A DNA stretch of 64,000 bases, taken from positions 62,001 through 126,000 of the forward strand of contig NZ_JACHOU010000005.1 of NCBI RefSeq assembly GCF_014206975.1, in the 5' to 3' direction. The notes under the pieces are model-generated. The model was not told where the DNA came from and did no database searches. It saw nothing but the letters and a program-made list of their open reading frames with translations. This document shows, piece by piece, positions 10,479-19,508 of the stretch; the stretch's first letter is position 1; each line of letters opens with the position of its first letter. This stretch comes from Aminobacter aganoensis. GTDB taxonomy: Bacteria > Pseudomonadota > Alphaproteobacteria > Rhizobiales > Rhizobiaceae. A program made the translations under genes and the position numbers.

Positions 10479-11341
10479 TGGCCGCCGCATCCGCATCCAG
10501 CGTGGATAGCCCACGCATCTCGACGCTCATCCTGCAGCGCAAGACGCTGGCGATCGGCCTTGCCATCATCGTGGTGATCACCCTGCTCGCCGTTCTCGCG
10601 CCGCTGATCGCGCCCTATGCGCCGGGCAAGCTGTCCATCGTCAACCGGCTCAAGCCGCCGAGCGCGACCTGGTTCTTCGGCACCGACGAGTTCGGCCGCG
10701 ACATCTTCAGCCGCACCATCTATGCCGGCCAGCTGTCGCTGCTGGTCGGCGCCGCGGCCACCGCCCTTGCCGCCACCGTCGGCATCACGCTCGGCCTGGT
10801 GGCCGGCTTCTTCCGCAAGGCCGACGGCATCGTCTCGCGCATCATCGATGCGATGATGGCCTTTCCCGACATCCTTCTGGCCATCGCCCTCGTCGCCGCT
10901 CTGGGGCCGTCGCTGGCAACCGTCATCGTCGCGCTCGGCGTCGTCTATGCGCCGCGCCTGGCGCGCGTTGTGCGCGCCTCGACGCTGGTCATCCGCGAAC
11001 TCCCCTATGTCGAGGCCGCGCGCGCCCTTGGCGTGCCGACATGGCGCATCATGACGCGCCATGTCCTGCGCAACCTCGTCTCGCCGATCCTGGTGCAGGC
11101 AACCTTCATCTTCGCCTATGCGATGCTCGCCGAGGCCGGCCTGTCCTTCCTCGGCGTCGGCGTCAGCCCGGAAATCCCGACCTGGGGCACGATGATCGCC
11201 GCCGGCCGCCAATATGTCGGCCAGGCCGACTGGATGACGATCTTCCCCGGCCTCGCCATCATCCTGACCGTGCTCTCGCTCCAGCTTGTCGGCGACGGCC
11301 TGCGCGACCTGCTCGATCCACGCCTGCGCAAGGACCTCTGA
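10478..11341 (+). CDS. ABC importer permease, DppC type
   Basis: 287 residues with the DppC N-terminal helix, then FGTDEFGRDIFSR, a hallmark of the family, and an EAA loop (YVEAARALGVPTWR). About five to six membrane helices follow. The start overlaps the dppB-like stop by one base and the ATPase gene follows 3 bp after its stop. It pairs with the preceding DppB-type protein in the inner membrane. Confidence 0.93.
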   Translation: MAAASASSVDSPRISTLILQRKTLAIGLAIIVVITLLAVLAPLIAPYAPGKLSIVNRLKPPSATWFFGTDEFGRDIFSRTIYAGQLSLLVGAAATALAATVGITLGLVAGFFRKADGIVSRIIDAMMAFPDILLAIALVAALGPSLATVIVALGVVYAPRLARVVRASTLVIRELPYVEAARALGVPTWRIMTRHVLRNLVSPILVQATFIFAYAMLAEAGLSFLGVGVSPEIPTWGTMIAAGRQYVGQADWMTIFPGLAIILTVLSLQLVGDGLRDLLDPRLRKDL

Positions 11342-11344
11342 CAC

Positions 11345-12394
11345 ATGGCCATGTCCACACCCAACGCAGGCAATCATCCCGACGCGCTCGCCGACGACAT
11401 CGTGTTGCGGGCGGACAATCTGCGCACGCACTTCATCATGGGCGCACGCGCCGCCAAGTCGGTCGACGGCGTCACGCTCACCGTCCGCCGCGGCCAGACG
11501 CTTGCGGTCGTCGGTGAATCAGGCTCGGGCAAGTCGGTCACCAGCCTGTCCATCATGCGGCTGCTGGCGCATCCCGGCCGCATCGTCGGCGGCCGCCTGC
11601 TCTACCGCATGCGCGACGGCGGCGTCGTCGATCTCGCCACGCTGAGCGACAAGCGCATGCGGGCGATCCGCGGCAAGGAGATCGCCATGATCTTCCAGGA
11701 GCCTATGACGAGCCTCAACCCGCTCTACACCGTCGGCGACCAGATCATGGAGATGATCCGCCTGCACGAGCCGGTCGACCGGCACGAGGCCCGCACCCGC
11801 GCCCGGCGCATGCTCGAACTGGTCGAGATCCCGGCCCCCGACAAGCGTCTCGACCAGTACCCGCACGAAATGTCCGGCGGCATGCGCCAGCGTGTGATGA
11901 TCGCCCTGGCTCTCGCCTGCAATCCGGCCCTGCTGATCGCCGACGAGCCGACGACCGCGCTCGACGTCACCATCCAGGCGCAGATCCTCGACCTGATGCG
12001 CCGGCTGCAGCGCGAGATCGGCATGAGCATCCTGTTCGTCACCCACAATCTGGGCGTCGTCGCCGAGATCGCCCATGAGGTGGCTGTCATGTATGCCGGC
12101 CGCGTCGTCGAGCAGGCGCCGGTGCACGACCTGTTCGCCCGTCCGCGCCATCCCTACACCAAGGGCCTGCTTGCCTGCATTCCCGATGCCAAGCGCGACC
12201 GCGCCGACGACGGCACGCGCAAGATGCTCAACCCGATCCCCGGCAGCGTGCCGAGCGTGCTGGCGCTGCCTGCCGGTTGCGCCTTCGCCCCGCGCTGCCC
12301 GCTGGCCGAGCCGCACTGCGAAACCGCGCCTCCGGAACTGCTCAACGCCTCGCCCGAACACCTGACCCGCTGCTGGAGGCACGAACTTCTGTGA
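11345..12394 (+). CDS. ABC importer ATPase, DppD type
   Basis: 349 residues. Walker A is GESGSGKS, the Q-loop is [10 protein letters not shown], the signature is MSGGMRQR and Walker B is [12 protein letters not shown]. The C-terminal oligopeptide-transporter extension with its cysteine cluster ([15 protein letters not shown]) is present, as usual for DppD/OppD. A second ATG six bases downstream is also possible. The end overlaps the GTG start of the DppF-type gene. Confidence 0.93.
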   Translation: MAMSTPNAGNHPDALADDIVLRADNLRTHFIMGARAAKSVDGVTLTVRRGQTLAVVGESGSGKSVTSLSIMRLLAHPGRIVGGRLLYRMRDGGVVDLATLSDKRMRAIRGKEIAMIFQEPMTSLNPLYTVGDQIMEMIRLHEPVDRHEARTRARRMLELVEIPAPDKRLDQYPHEMSGGMRQRVMIALALACNPALLIADEPTTALDVTIQAQILDLMRRLQREIGMSILFVTHNLGVVAEIAHEVAVMYAGRVVEQAPVHDLFARPRHPYTKGLLACIPDAKRDRADDGTRKMLNPIPGSVPSVLALPAGCAFAPRCPLAEPHCETAPPELLNASPEHLTRCWRHELL

Positions 12395-13398
12395 CCGACA
12401 CGACGCAAACGACGCAACAGCCTGACGCCGCCGACATCCTGCTGTCGGTGCGCGGGCTCAGCAAGCAATTCTCGACCGGCAGCGGCCCGGTCAAGGCGGT
12501 CGAAGACATCTCCTTCGACGTCCGGCGCGGCCAGATCGTCGGCATCGTCGGCGAATCCGGCTCGGGCAAGACCACCGCCGGGCGCTGCCTGCTGCGGCTG
12601 GTGGAACCCTCGTCGGGCGAGGCGATCTTTGACGGCGTCGACCTGTTCAGCCTGCCGGAAAAGGCCCTGCGCGCCTACCGGCGGCGCCTGCAGATCATCT
12701 TCCAGGACCCCTATTCCAGCCTCAATCCGCGCATGCGGGTCCGCGACATCATCGGCGAGGCGATCGACACCCACGGCCTCGCCAAGGGGGCTGCCCGCCA
12801 GGCCCGGATCGAGGAGTTGCTGACGCGCGTCGGGCTCTCGCCCGAGCACGCCCGGCGCTATCCCAACGAGTTCTCCGGCGGCCAGCGCCAGCGGGTCGGC
12901 ATCGCCCGTGCGCTCGCCGTCGAGCCCGAACTGATTATCGCCGACGAGCCGGTGTCGGCGCTCGACGTTTCGGTGCAGGCGCAGGTGCTGAACCTGATCC
13001 AGGAACTGCAGCGCGAACTCGGCCTGACCATGATCTTCATCTCCCACGACCTGACCGTCGTGGAATATCTCTGCGACGAGATCGTCGTGCTCTATCTCGG
13101 CCGCATCATGGAACAGGGACCGGCGCGCTCCGTCTACGCCAACCCGCGCCACCCCTATACGCGCGCGCTGCTGGCGACCGCCCCAGTGCCGGACCCCACT
13201 GTCCGGCGCGAACGGGTCATCCTGCAGGGCGACATTCCGAGCCCGCTCAACCCACCGTCCGGCTGCGTCTTCCGCACGCGCTGCCCGCATGCGATAGCAG
13301 CCTGCGCCGAAACCGTCCCGACGCGCGAGACGGTCGGCTCCGGCCACAGCGTCGCCTGCATCCGCCAGGCCGAGCTTGTGGAAACATACCAGGACTGA
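12391..13398 (+). CDS. ABC importer ATPase, DppF type
   Basis: 335 residues from the GTG at 12391, chosen because it overlaps the stop of the previous ATPase (GTGA). The longer open frame upstream is the shadow of dppD. Walker A is GESGSGKTT, the Q-loop region is [11 protein letters not shown], the signature is FSGGQRQR and Walker B is [12 protein letters not shown]. It carries the C-terminal cysteine motif ([11 protein letters not shown]) of the family. It forms a heterodimeric ATPase with the DppD-type subunit. Confidence 0.92.
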   Translation: MTDTTQTTQQPDAADILLSVRGLSKQFSTGSGPVKAVEDISFDVRRGQIVGIVGESGSGKTTAGRCLLRLVEPSSGEAIFDGVDLFSLPEKALRAYRRRLQIIFQDPYSSLNPRMRVRDIIGEAIDTHGLAKGAARQARIEELLTRVGLSPEHARRYPNEFSGGQRQRVGIARALAVEPELIIADEPVSALDVSVQAQVLNLIQELQRELGLTMIFISHDLTVVEYLCDEIVVLYLGRIMEQGPARSVYANPRHPYTRALLATAPVPDPTVRRERVILQGDIPSPLNPPSGCVFRTRCPHAIAACAETVPTRETVGSGHSVACIRQAELVETYQD

Positions 13399-13401
13399 TC
13401 G

Positions 13402-13863
13402 ATGACCCCTTATGACAGACTTGCCGCGCTCGGGTTGACCCTGCCGCCGCCGCCCTCCCCCATTGCCACCTACGTGCCCTTCGTTCTCGAGGGCGACATG
13501 CTCTACCTCTCCGGCCAGGGACCGAAGCTGGCCGACGGCACCCTCAAGACGGGCAAGGTCGGCGCCGGGGTCGGCATCGAGCAGGCCTATGAAGACGCCC
13601 GCCTGACGGGGCTCAACCTGCTCTCCATCATCCACGCGGCGACCGGCGACCTCTCCAGGGTCCGGCGTGTCGTCAAGCTGCTCGGCATGGTCAACGCCAC
13701 GCCGGACTTCACGGCCCATCCCAAGGTCATCAACGGCTGTTCGGATCTGCTGCTCGAGGTCTTCGGCGAGCGCGGCCGCCACGCCCGCTCCGCCGTCGGC
13801 TTCGGCTCGCTGCCGGACAACATTACCGTCGAGATCGAGGCGATCGTCGCCATCGACGCCTAG
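13402..13863 (+). CDS. RidA/YjgF/Rut family protein
   Basis: 153 residues, 3 bp after the last ATPase gene. It fits the longer RidA subfamily with LYLSGQGP near residue 35 and the C-terminal LPDNITVEIEAIVAI; the motif arginine of canonical imine deaminases is not evident where IxxR is expected. RidA proteins hydrolyse reactive enamine/imine intermediates or act as small hydrolases in catabolic operons. Its presence suggests that the operon generates an enamine or imine, for example after amide cleavage or dehydration of an amino compound. Confidence 0.85.
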   Translation: MTPYDRLAALGLTLPPPPSPIATYVPFVLEGDMLYLSGQGPKLADGTLKTGKVGAGVGIEQAYEDARLTGLNLLSIIHAATGDLSRVRRVVKLLGMVNATPDFTAHPKVINGCSDLLLEVFGERGRHARSAVGFGSLPDNITVEIEAIVAIDA

Positions 13864-13910
13864 CGTCGGCCACGCCTGCGCTTTCCATGATCTGGTGATG
13901 TCGATGGAAG

Positions 13911-13937
13911 GCGCCATCAGTGCAGAACCGATGGCGC
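13911..13937. terminator. Stem-loop between convergent operons
   Basis: Perfect 8-bp inverted repeat GCGCCATC / GATGGCGC with an 11-base loop, between the RidA stop and the convergent deaminase stop. There is no T-run on either strand, so it is at best a weak or Rho-assisted terminator. Confidence 0.45.
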
Positions 13938-13952
13938 AGCGCCGTCGTCCGC

Positions 13953-14429
13953 CTACGGCTTCGACCCGGCGCGGGCCTGCCAGGCCTGATAGAGATGGCG
14001 CCCGTCACCGGTCTTCGGAGGACAGTGCCTGATCGACACCCCGCTTTGCTGGCCGAGCGGCTTCGACAGTTCGGCGGCATGGGCGGCGGTCGACAGGCCG
14101 AAGGGCTCGGCCTCTTCATTCGAATAAGCGAACGCGATGTCCTTGATGCCGGACATGCGCATCGCGGCCAGGCACATCGGACAGGGTTGTCCGCTCGCAT
14201 AGACGGCCAAGCCGTCGAGCCGTGGCGATCCCAGCGCCTTGCCCGCGGCCCGCAGGGCCAGGAGTTCGGCATGCGCCGTCGGATCGTTGTCGGCCTGCAT
14301 CCGGTTCACCGCGCGGGCGAGAATTGCGCCGTCCTTGACGACGACCGCACCGAAGGGCCGCCCGCCCTGCTCGACATTGTCGAATGCCAGGGCGATCGCC
14401 TCGGCGAGGAAGCCGTCGGTTTCGCTCAC
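13953..14429 (-). CDS. Nucleoside/guanine deaminase of the cytidine deaminase superfamily
   Basis: 158 residues. The zinc site is the HAE motif (PTAHAELLAL, proton shuttle Glu) and PCPMC (QPCPMCLAAM), as in GuaD and TadA relatives. The C-terminal region resembles guanine deaminase GuaD more than the tRNA enzyme TadA, but I cannot fix the substrate. The ATG overlaps the stop of the upstream ankyrin gene by four bases (ATGA), indicating co-translation. Confidence 0.85.
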   Translation of the reverse strand: MSETDGFLAEAIALAFDNVEQGGRPFGAVVVKDGAILARAVNRMQADNDPTAHAELLALRAAGKALGSPRLDGLAVYASGQPCPMCLAAMRMSGIKDIAFAYSNEEAEPFGLSTAAHAAELSKPLGQQSGVSIRHCPPKTGDGRHLYQAWQARAGSKP

Positions 14430-15124
14430 TTGGCGCCGGCCTTTTCAAGCAGGCCGATCATGGCGTCATAACCGCTGGAGCGCGCATGGCTGAGCGGCGT
14501 CACGCCGTCCTTGTCGGCGAGGTTGACGTCGGCGCCGGCGTCGACCAGCAGCTTGACGATCTCGACATGGCGTTCGCCGCCGTCGCCCAGGATGATGGCC
14601 TCCAGCAGCGCGGTCCAGCCGAGATTGTTGACATGGTCGACATCGACGCCGGCCTCGATCAGCGTGCGCACCGTATCGACATGCCCCCGCTCGGAAGCCG
14701 GGATCAGCGCCGTGCCGCCATAGCGGTTGGTGCTCTTCAGGTCGGCGCCGTTCTGCAGCGTCAGCTTCAGGATGTCGAGATGTCCGCGTGCGCCGGCATA
14801 GAGATAGGCGCTGTCGTTGATGTTGTCCTTGAGGTTGACGTCGGCGCCGGCCTGGATCAGCGCCTCGGCGGCGTTGACCTTGTTGCCCAGCGTCGCGACC
14901 AGCAGCGCGCTGCGCCCGTCCTTGTCGCGGACGTCGATCTTGGCGCCCTTGGCCAGAAGCTGCCCGATGGCCGCGGCATCGTCATTGGCCGCCGCCGCAT
15001 GCAGTGGAAGGTCGCTCATGTTCTCTCCTGAAGCGCCTGAGGGAATGGAATTGAACAGCATGAACACCAGGGCGAGCAGAACAGGCGCTCCGAGCCATCC
15101 GATGCGACGTTGCGAGAGTGCCAT
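14426..15124 (-). CDS. Ankyrin-repeat protein with N-terminal signal/anchor
   Basis: 232 residues from the ATG at 15124, which has AAGGAAG upstream; the longer frame is unsupported. The N-terminus (RIGWLGAPVLLALVFMLF) is a signal peptide or membrane anchor. The rest is about six ankyrin repeats with the usual DGRSALLVAT / AGADVN / GHLDILKL pattern. It is probably periplasmic or membrane-tethered and acts in protein-protein contacts. It is translationally coupled to the deaminase gene, an odd pairing because the two products would lie in different compartments. Confidence 0.85.
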   Translation of the reverse strand: MALSQRRIGWLGAPVLLALVFMLFNSIPSGASGENMSDLPLHAAAANDDAAAIGQLLAKGAKIDVRDKDGRSALLVATLGNKVNAAEALIQAGADVNLKDNINDSAYLYAGARGHLDILKLTLQNGADLKSTNRYGGTALIPASERGHVDTVRTLIEAGVDVDHVNNLGWTALLEAIILGDGGERHVEIVKLLVDAGADVNLADKDGVTPLSHARSSGYDAMIGLLEKAGAK

Positions 15125-15287
15125 GAAGCTTCCTTTTCCAGTTGTGTTGCGGCTCTCGCCGCCTGTCTGCGCCAGCGCCGCCGACAATGGCGGATCGGGG
15201 CTGCAGTCATCCACCCTGTATATGATGCCGGCCACTGGCATTCGGTCATTAAATGTTTGGATACTCTGCAGTGTGCTTCTGAATGCC

Positions 15288-16715
15288 TCAGGATGATGGC
15301 CGGTCCTGCAGCGTCTTGAGCGGCTCCAGCCCCATCTCGGGCCGGTGGCGCAGCCGCATGAAGCTGGCGCCGCTCCCCAGCAACGCAAACACGGCGCCCA
15401 TCCACAGCGCGACAACGGCTCCGTGCGCCCCGAACAGGTTGAACAGCGCGGCCACCATTGCGACGCCGCAGGCCTGGCCCAGATTGCCGATGACGCTGGA
15501 CATGCCGCCCGCACCGCCGCTGCGTTCGGGCGGCACGGAGGTGATCATGGTGCGCATGTTGGGCGACTGGAAAAAGCCGAAGCCCGCGCCGCAGACGGCC
15601 ATGCGCCAGGCCACGTCCAGCGCATCCGGGTCGGGCGGCATCGTTGCCAGCAGCAGCATGCCCAGGCTGAGCACGCCAAGGCCGGCGCCGCCCAGCAGGC
15701 CGGCGGGAAAACGGTCGGACAGCCGCCCGGCCAGCGGCGCCGAAAAGGCCACCATCGCGGGCCATGGCGTGATCAGGAAACCGGTCTCGACCTGGCTGTA
15801 GCCGAACAGCGCCTGGAACAGGAACGGCAGCGACACGAATGCCAGCGCCTGGGTGATCATGGTGAAGAAGGAGCAGACGGACGACAGCGCGAAGACCGGC
15901 TTTCGCATGAGGTCGATGGCCAGGATTGGCCCCGGGCGGTTGCCCTGGCGTTTCAGCAGCACCGCGAGGCTGGCGATGGCGATCGTCGCGTTGGTCGCCA
16001 CCGATGCCCACGATGCGCCCTGCGCCGCCATGTTCAGCGCAAACACCGTCGTCGCCAGAAACAGCGCGCACAAGGCCGCCGCCCACCCGTCGAAGCGCCG
16101 CGCGCTGCGGATCGTCGGCGGCAGCGCATACAATCCCATCGCGATGCCGATCAGGCCGAGCGGCACGTTCATGAGGAAAAGCCAGTGCCAGCTGGTCAGG
16201 CTGAGGACGGCCGAGGCCGCCGACGGCCCTGCCGCAAACGACAGGCCTACCACCAGTGCGTTCAGGCCCATGCCGCGCCCGAGCAAAGCGTGCGGATAGA
16301 TGAAGCGCATCATCGCCACGCCCGTGCCCAGGATGCAGGCCGCGCTCATGCCCTGGACGACGCGGCCGGCAACCAGCCACTCCAGCGACGGCGCAAGGCC
16401 GCAAAGCAGCGAGGCCAGCGTGAACAGCACCAGCCCGCCCATCGAGATGCGCCTGAGCCCGACGATCTCGCCCAGCGCCGCGGCAGGCAGGAGCGAGGCT
16501 ACCATCGCGAGCTGGTAGGCGCCGACGATCCAGATCGACTGGGCCTCGGTCGTGTTGAGATCGCGGGCGATCGTCGGCAGGGCCGTGTTGGCGATCGCCG
16601 TGTCGAGATTGGCCATGCAGACATTCAGCAGGACAGCGCAGGTGGCGATGGTCCGTTGCCGGCCGTGAAGGCCCTCGCCCGCAGCCGAAAGCTGTGTTTG
16701 CCTGAATGCCAGCAC
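15288..16715 (-). CDS. MFS drug-efflux transporter, DHA2 (EmrB/QacA) type
   Basis: 475 residues with about 14 hydrophobic segments. The early NLDTAIANTALPTIA is the DHA2 motif, and the motif A loop reads GEIVGLRR. Members export drugs, dyes or metabolites using the proton gradient. It is transcribed divergently from the LysR gene at 16873, a common regulator-pump arrangement, across a 157-bp region carrying a perfect palindrome. Confidence 0.88.
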   Translation of the reverse strand: MLAFRQTQLSAAGEGLHGRQRTIATCAVLLNVCMANLDTAIANTALPTIARDLNTTEAQSIWIVGAYQLAMVASLLPAAALGEIVGLRRISMGGLVLFTLASLLCGLAPSLEWLVAGRVVQGMSAACILGTGVAMMRFIYPHALLGRGMGLNALVVGLSFAAGPSAASAVLSLTSWHWLFLMNVPLGLIGIAMGLYALPPTIRSARRFDGWAAALCALFLATTVFALNMAAQGASWASVATNATIAIASLAVLLKRQGNRPGPILAIDLMRKPVFALSSVCSFFTMITQALAFVSLPFLFQALFGYSQVETGFLITPWPAMVAFSAPLAGRLSDRFPAGLLGGAGLGVLSLGMLLLATMPPDPDALDVAWRMAVCGAGFGFFQSPNMRTMITSVPPERSGGAGGMSSVIGNLGQACGVAMVAALFNLFGAHGAVVALWMGAVFALLGSGASFMRLRHRPEMGLEPLKTLQDRPSS

Positions 16716-16837
16716 GAAAGACCCCGTAGCGCGCGACCCCTTGGGCCGCAGCGCGAAAGCGACGAGAACGATTGAAGCGAGCCTGGACGGCTCATCCTTG
16801 CCTAGCGCCTTGGTATTTCATGCGCAAATGGGATATA

Positions 16838-16854
16838 TGAATGATAATCATTCA
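16838..16854. promoter_or_regulatory. 17-bp perfect palindrome containing an exact Fur-box-like core
   Basis: TGAATGAT-A-ATCATTCA is a perfect odd palindrome whose central AATGATAATCATT equals the core of the classical Fur box; GATGATAATGA follows 2 bases later. It lies between the divergent MFS and LysR genes, 18 bp from the LysR start. It may be the site of the LysR protein itself or of a Fur/Mur-type metalloregulator; sequence alone does not decide. Confidence 0.55.
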
Positions 16855-16872
16855 CGATGATAATGAGCTGAT

Positions 16873-17721
16873 ATGCTGGATCCTCGGCTGCTGCGCGCCT
16901 TTGTGACCATCGCCGACACCGGAAGCTTCACGCTTGCCGCCGACCGGCTGCACATGACGCAATCGACGATCAGCCAGCAGCTGGCGCGGCTCGAGGATGC
17001 CGTCGGCCGCGAGTTGATCGACCGGGCCGCCCGCCCCGTCAGGCCCACCGCATCCGGCGAGCGCCTCATAGGCCATGCGCGACGCATCCTGCTGCTCCAG
17101 GGCGAAGCCGAACTCCTGCTTGCCGACACCGCCGGAACCGCGTCGATCCGCATCGGATTGCCTGACGACATCGCCACTGGAAGCATGACCAGCGCCTTCG
17201 CGGAATTCGCAAAGCGGCACCGCGAGGTGCGCCTCGACGTTACCGCCGGCCTCAGCCTCGACCTGACCAAGCGCTACCGTGGCGGCGAGTTTGACATCGT
17301 GGTGGTCAAGGAAGCCACGCCGAGCGCCGATCACCGCGCCGCCTTCCCCGAAGCCATCGCCTGGTTCGAAGGTGCCGACGCCAGTCCGGCCTGGCCGGAG
17401 CCCTTGCCGCTGGTCACCTTTCCGCCGGGCGGGCTGTACCGCGATGCGATGTTCGAGCGGATCGACCGCGAGCGGCTGCGCTGGTACGTCGCCTTCACCA
17501 GCAGCAGCCTGAGCAGCGTGCTGTCGGCCGTCGAGGCCGGCCTCGGCCTCTCCCTGCTTCCGGTCGGCACGACGACGGACCGCCGGGTCCGCCAGTCCAC
17601 CGCCTTCGGCGCGGAACCGTCGATGGTCGTGTCGCTGTATTCCTGGGAGGCCGGCGGCATCGTCGCGGAGCTTGCCCGGGACATGGCCGCAGTCTTACGC
17701 CAGCGCTTCGCTGCACCCTGA
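16873..17721 (+). CDS. LysR-family transcriptional regulator
   Basis: 282 residues. The N-terminal winged helix-turn-helix reads LLRAFVTIADTGSFTLAADR then MTQSTISQQLARLEDAVG, as in LysR regulators. The effector domain spans roughly residues 90-280. It faces the MFS exporter gene and most likely controls that gene and itself. Effector unknown. Confidence 0.9.
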   Translation: MLDPRLLRAFVTIADTGSFTLAADRLHMTQSTISQQLARLEDAVGRELIDRAARPVRPTASGERLIGHARRILLLQGEAELLLADTAGTASIRIGLPDDIATGSMTSAFAEFAKRHREVRLDVTAGLSLDLTKRYRGGEFDIVVVKEATPSADHRAAFPEAIAWFEGADASPAWPEPLPLVTFPPGGLYRDAMFERIDRERLRWYVAFTSSSLSSVLSAVEAGLGLSLLPVGTTTDRRVRQSTAFGAEPSMVVSLYSWEAGGIVAELARDMAAVLRQRFAAP

Positions 17722-17809
17722 ACGGCGCCAGGCGGTGAAGGGGAAAACCGGATCCAGTGCTGCGGCCGGCCGCTTCGCGGCTGTTCCAGCAGAACCTGTC
17801 GTGGCCGAT

Positions 17810-18109
17810 CTAGATCGGCATGCGGCCGCGCCTGGGCGTGACCATCCACGGCTCCACCGACACCGGGCCGGCTTCGCGAATGTGCACGGAACGGGCAAAG
17901 CCGGCAAACGCGTTGCGCGCGCCGTCGACGGTCAGCCGGCCTTCGCGCGCCGCCTGGCAGGCGCGAACGGCGGTGCTGTGGATCGGCCCGCGCCGGTTTT
18001 CCGGCCACGTCGTCAGGAATGCCAGCGCATCGGCGACACATGCGATTTCGCGGACGGCCTGACCCTCGTCCTTGACGAAGATCGGGCGGGAAAAGGCATT
18101 TGCTGTCAT
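17810..18109 (-). CDS. DUF982 family small protein (copy 1)
   Basis: 99 residues from the ATG at 18109, preceded by GAGGAAG. It shows the DUF982 pattern found widely in rhizobia: an N-terminal PIFV, an ADALAFLTTWP block, a central A.RACQAA segment and C-terminal DGARNAFAGFA. Function is unknown; it is soluble and cytoplasmic by composition. A second, diverged copy lies just upstream on the same strand, so the two probably arose by duplication. Confidence 0.8.
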   Translation of the reverse strand: MTANAFSRPIFVKDEGQAVREIACVADALAFLTTWPENRRGPIHSTAVRACQAAREGRLTVDGARNAFAGFARSVHIREAGPVSVEPWMVTPRRGRMPI

Positions 18110-18227
18110 CACTTCCTCCTCGGTCCTGGACCGTCGTCTCGAGCAAGCGGACACTGCCGCGATCGCCACGACATGCTCACAAGGAAATGGCGACGGCAGC
18201 CGTTCCCGTCAAGAATGGCGGGCGAAT

Positions 18228-18476
18228 TCAGTCCTTCGGCGCTTCGTCGGCCAGGATTCCGGCCTCGGTGCAAAACGTCTCGAACGCCTCTCTTGCTTCC
18301 TCGACCGGGATCGACCCGTTGATCGCCGCCTGCATGGCGTTCTCGGCCAGATAGAAGAACGGACTGCGCCTGTCGTGCGGCCACGCCTCGAGAAACTCGG
18401 CAGCGTCGGGCACCGAGACAACCTCGCGCAGCGAGAAGTCTCCGTCCTTGATCCAGACATTCGGCGTAAAATCCAT
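18228..18476 (-). CDS. DUF982 family small protein (copy 2)
   Basis: 82 residues from the ATG at 18476 with TTGAGG upstream; an earlier ATG at 18530 is less well supported. It follows the same pattern as its neighbour: VWIKDGDF, DAAEFLEAWPHDRRSP, then MQAAINGSIPVEEAREAFETF. It is only distantly similar to copy 1, so the duplication is old or they came separately. Function unknown. The 240 bp upstream, to 18722, hold nothing I can support. Confidence 0.75.
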   Translation of the reverse strand: MDFTPNVWIKDGDFSLREVVSVPDAAEFLEAWPHDRRSPFFYLAENAMQAAINGSIPVEEAREAFETFCTEAGILADEAPKD

Positions 18477-18722
18477 GAACCTCAACGCACGTGAAGCTTG
18501 CCGGTTGCATGACAGGGCACGCGCCGACATGCCCCTCTGCCCAAAGCCCGGTCACATCGGTGGCATGCTCGGGGCCGTGAGTGGCCTGTCCGCTTGGACA
18601 AGCAAATTGGCGCACGTTCGGCAAGCAACCCATCGCGCTCGTCTCACATTGGCTTCAACCGCACGACCAGTGCTCACCTGCAACATCTATCCAATCAACC
18701 ACCCTGGTCGCTCGTCTGAAAA

Positions 18723-19508
18723 TCATGTTCGGCAAAGGACATCCAAGGCGGCCCTGTGGAGGTCGCCGTTTGCCGCCATGAGTACCGTGGCGTAGCTCCG
18801 AGCGTCCTTGAGCGGCTCACCGTCCCAGTCGGTCACGACGCCGCCCGCGGCCTGCACGATGGGCAGTTGCGGGAGGATGTCGTAGTCGAAGACGTCGCTT
18901 TCGACGAGGAGATCGACGCCGCCGAGCGCCAGGAGACCGGCAGCGTAGCAGTCGTGCGACAGCCGGGTGAAACGGACGCTGGCGGCAAGCGCCGAGAACC
19001 GGTCATGGCGCGGCTGGTCGAACTGTTCGAGCGCCGAGGTGTAGAGGATCGCCTGGTCGAGCGTGGTCCTTTCGCTGGTGCGGATCGCTTCGCCGCCAAG
19101 CATCGCCATGCCCCCCGTCCCGACCCAGCGCTCGCCCGTGATCGGCTGGTTGATGATGCCGAGCACCGGCTCGCCCAGATGGAGAAGTGCTATCTGCGTG
19201 CCGAAGGCGAGTGAACCGGAGACGAAGGATTTCGTGCCGTCGATCGGATCGAGCACCCACACCCATTCGGCATCGGTGCGGCAGCTGCCGAACTCCTCGC
19301 CCCTGATGCCATGATCGGGGAAGTGCGCTTCGATCATCCGCCGCATCGTGGACTCTGCGTCGCGATCTGCAACGGTGACGGGGCTGGAATCGGCCTTGGC
19401 GTCGATGGCGATGCGCTTGCGGAAATGCGGGCGGATCACCTGCGCGGCGGCATCCGCCATCGCATGAGCGAGCGCCAGGCAGGCGGGGGGACAGGCATGG
19501 TTCATCAT
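18723..19508 (-). CDS. Inositol-monophosphatase-family phosphatase (HisN/SuhB type)
   Basis: 261 residues. The lithium-sensitive phosphatase metal motifs are present: IRGEEFG (Glu), WVLDPIDGTKSF (DPIDGT) and a late FDYD aspartate. Members dephosphorylate inositol-1-phosphate, histidinol-phosphate or related small phosphates. It is the last gene of an ABC-transport operon and starts inside the stop of the TIM-barrel gene (4-bp overlap). This suggests the imported compound is, or becomes, a phosphate monoester. Confidence 0.88.
   Translation of the reverse strand: MMNHACPPACLALAHAMADAAAQVIRPHFRKRIAIDAKADSSPVTVADRDAESTMRRMIEAHFPDHGIRGEEFGSCRTDAEWVWVLDPIDGTKSFVSGSLAFGTQIALLHLGEPVLGIINQPITGERWVGTGGMAMLGGEAIRTSERTTLDQAILYTSALEQFDQPRHDRFSALAASVRFTRLSHDCYAAGLLALGGVDLLVESDVFDYDILPQLPIVQAAGGVVTDWDGEPLKDARSYATVLMAANGDLHRAALDVLCRT

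Noticed and set aside
12154-13917. 587-codon open frame on the minus strand across the DppF and RidA genes
   Set aside because: Shadow of GC-rich plus-strand genes with complete ABC and RidA motifs; no recognisable protein features.
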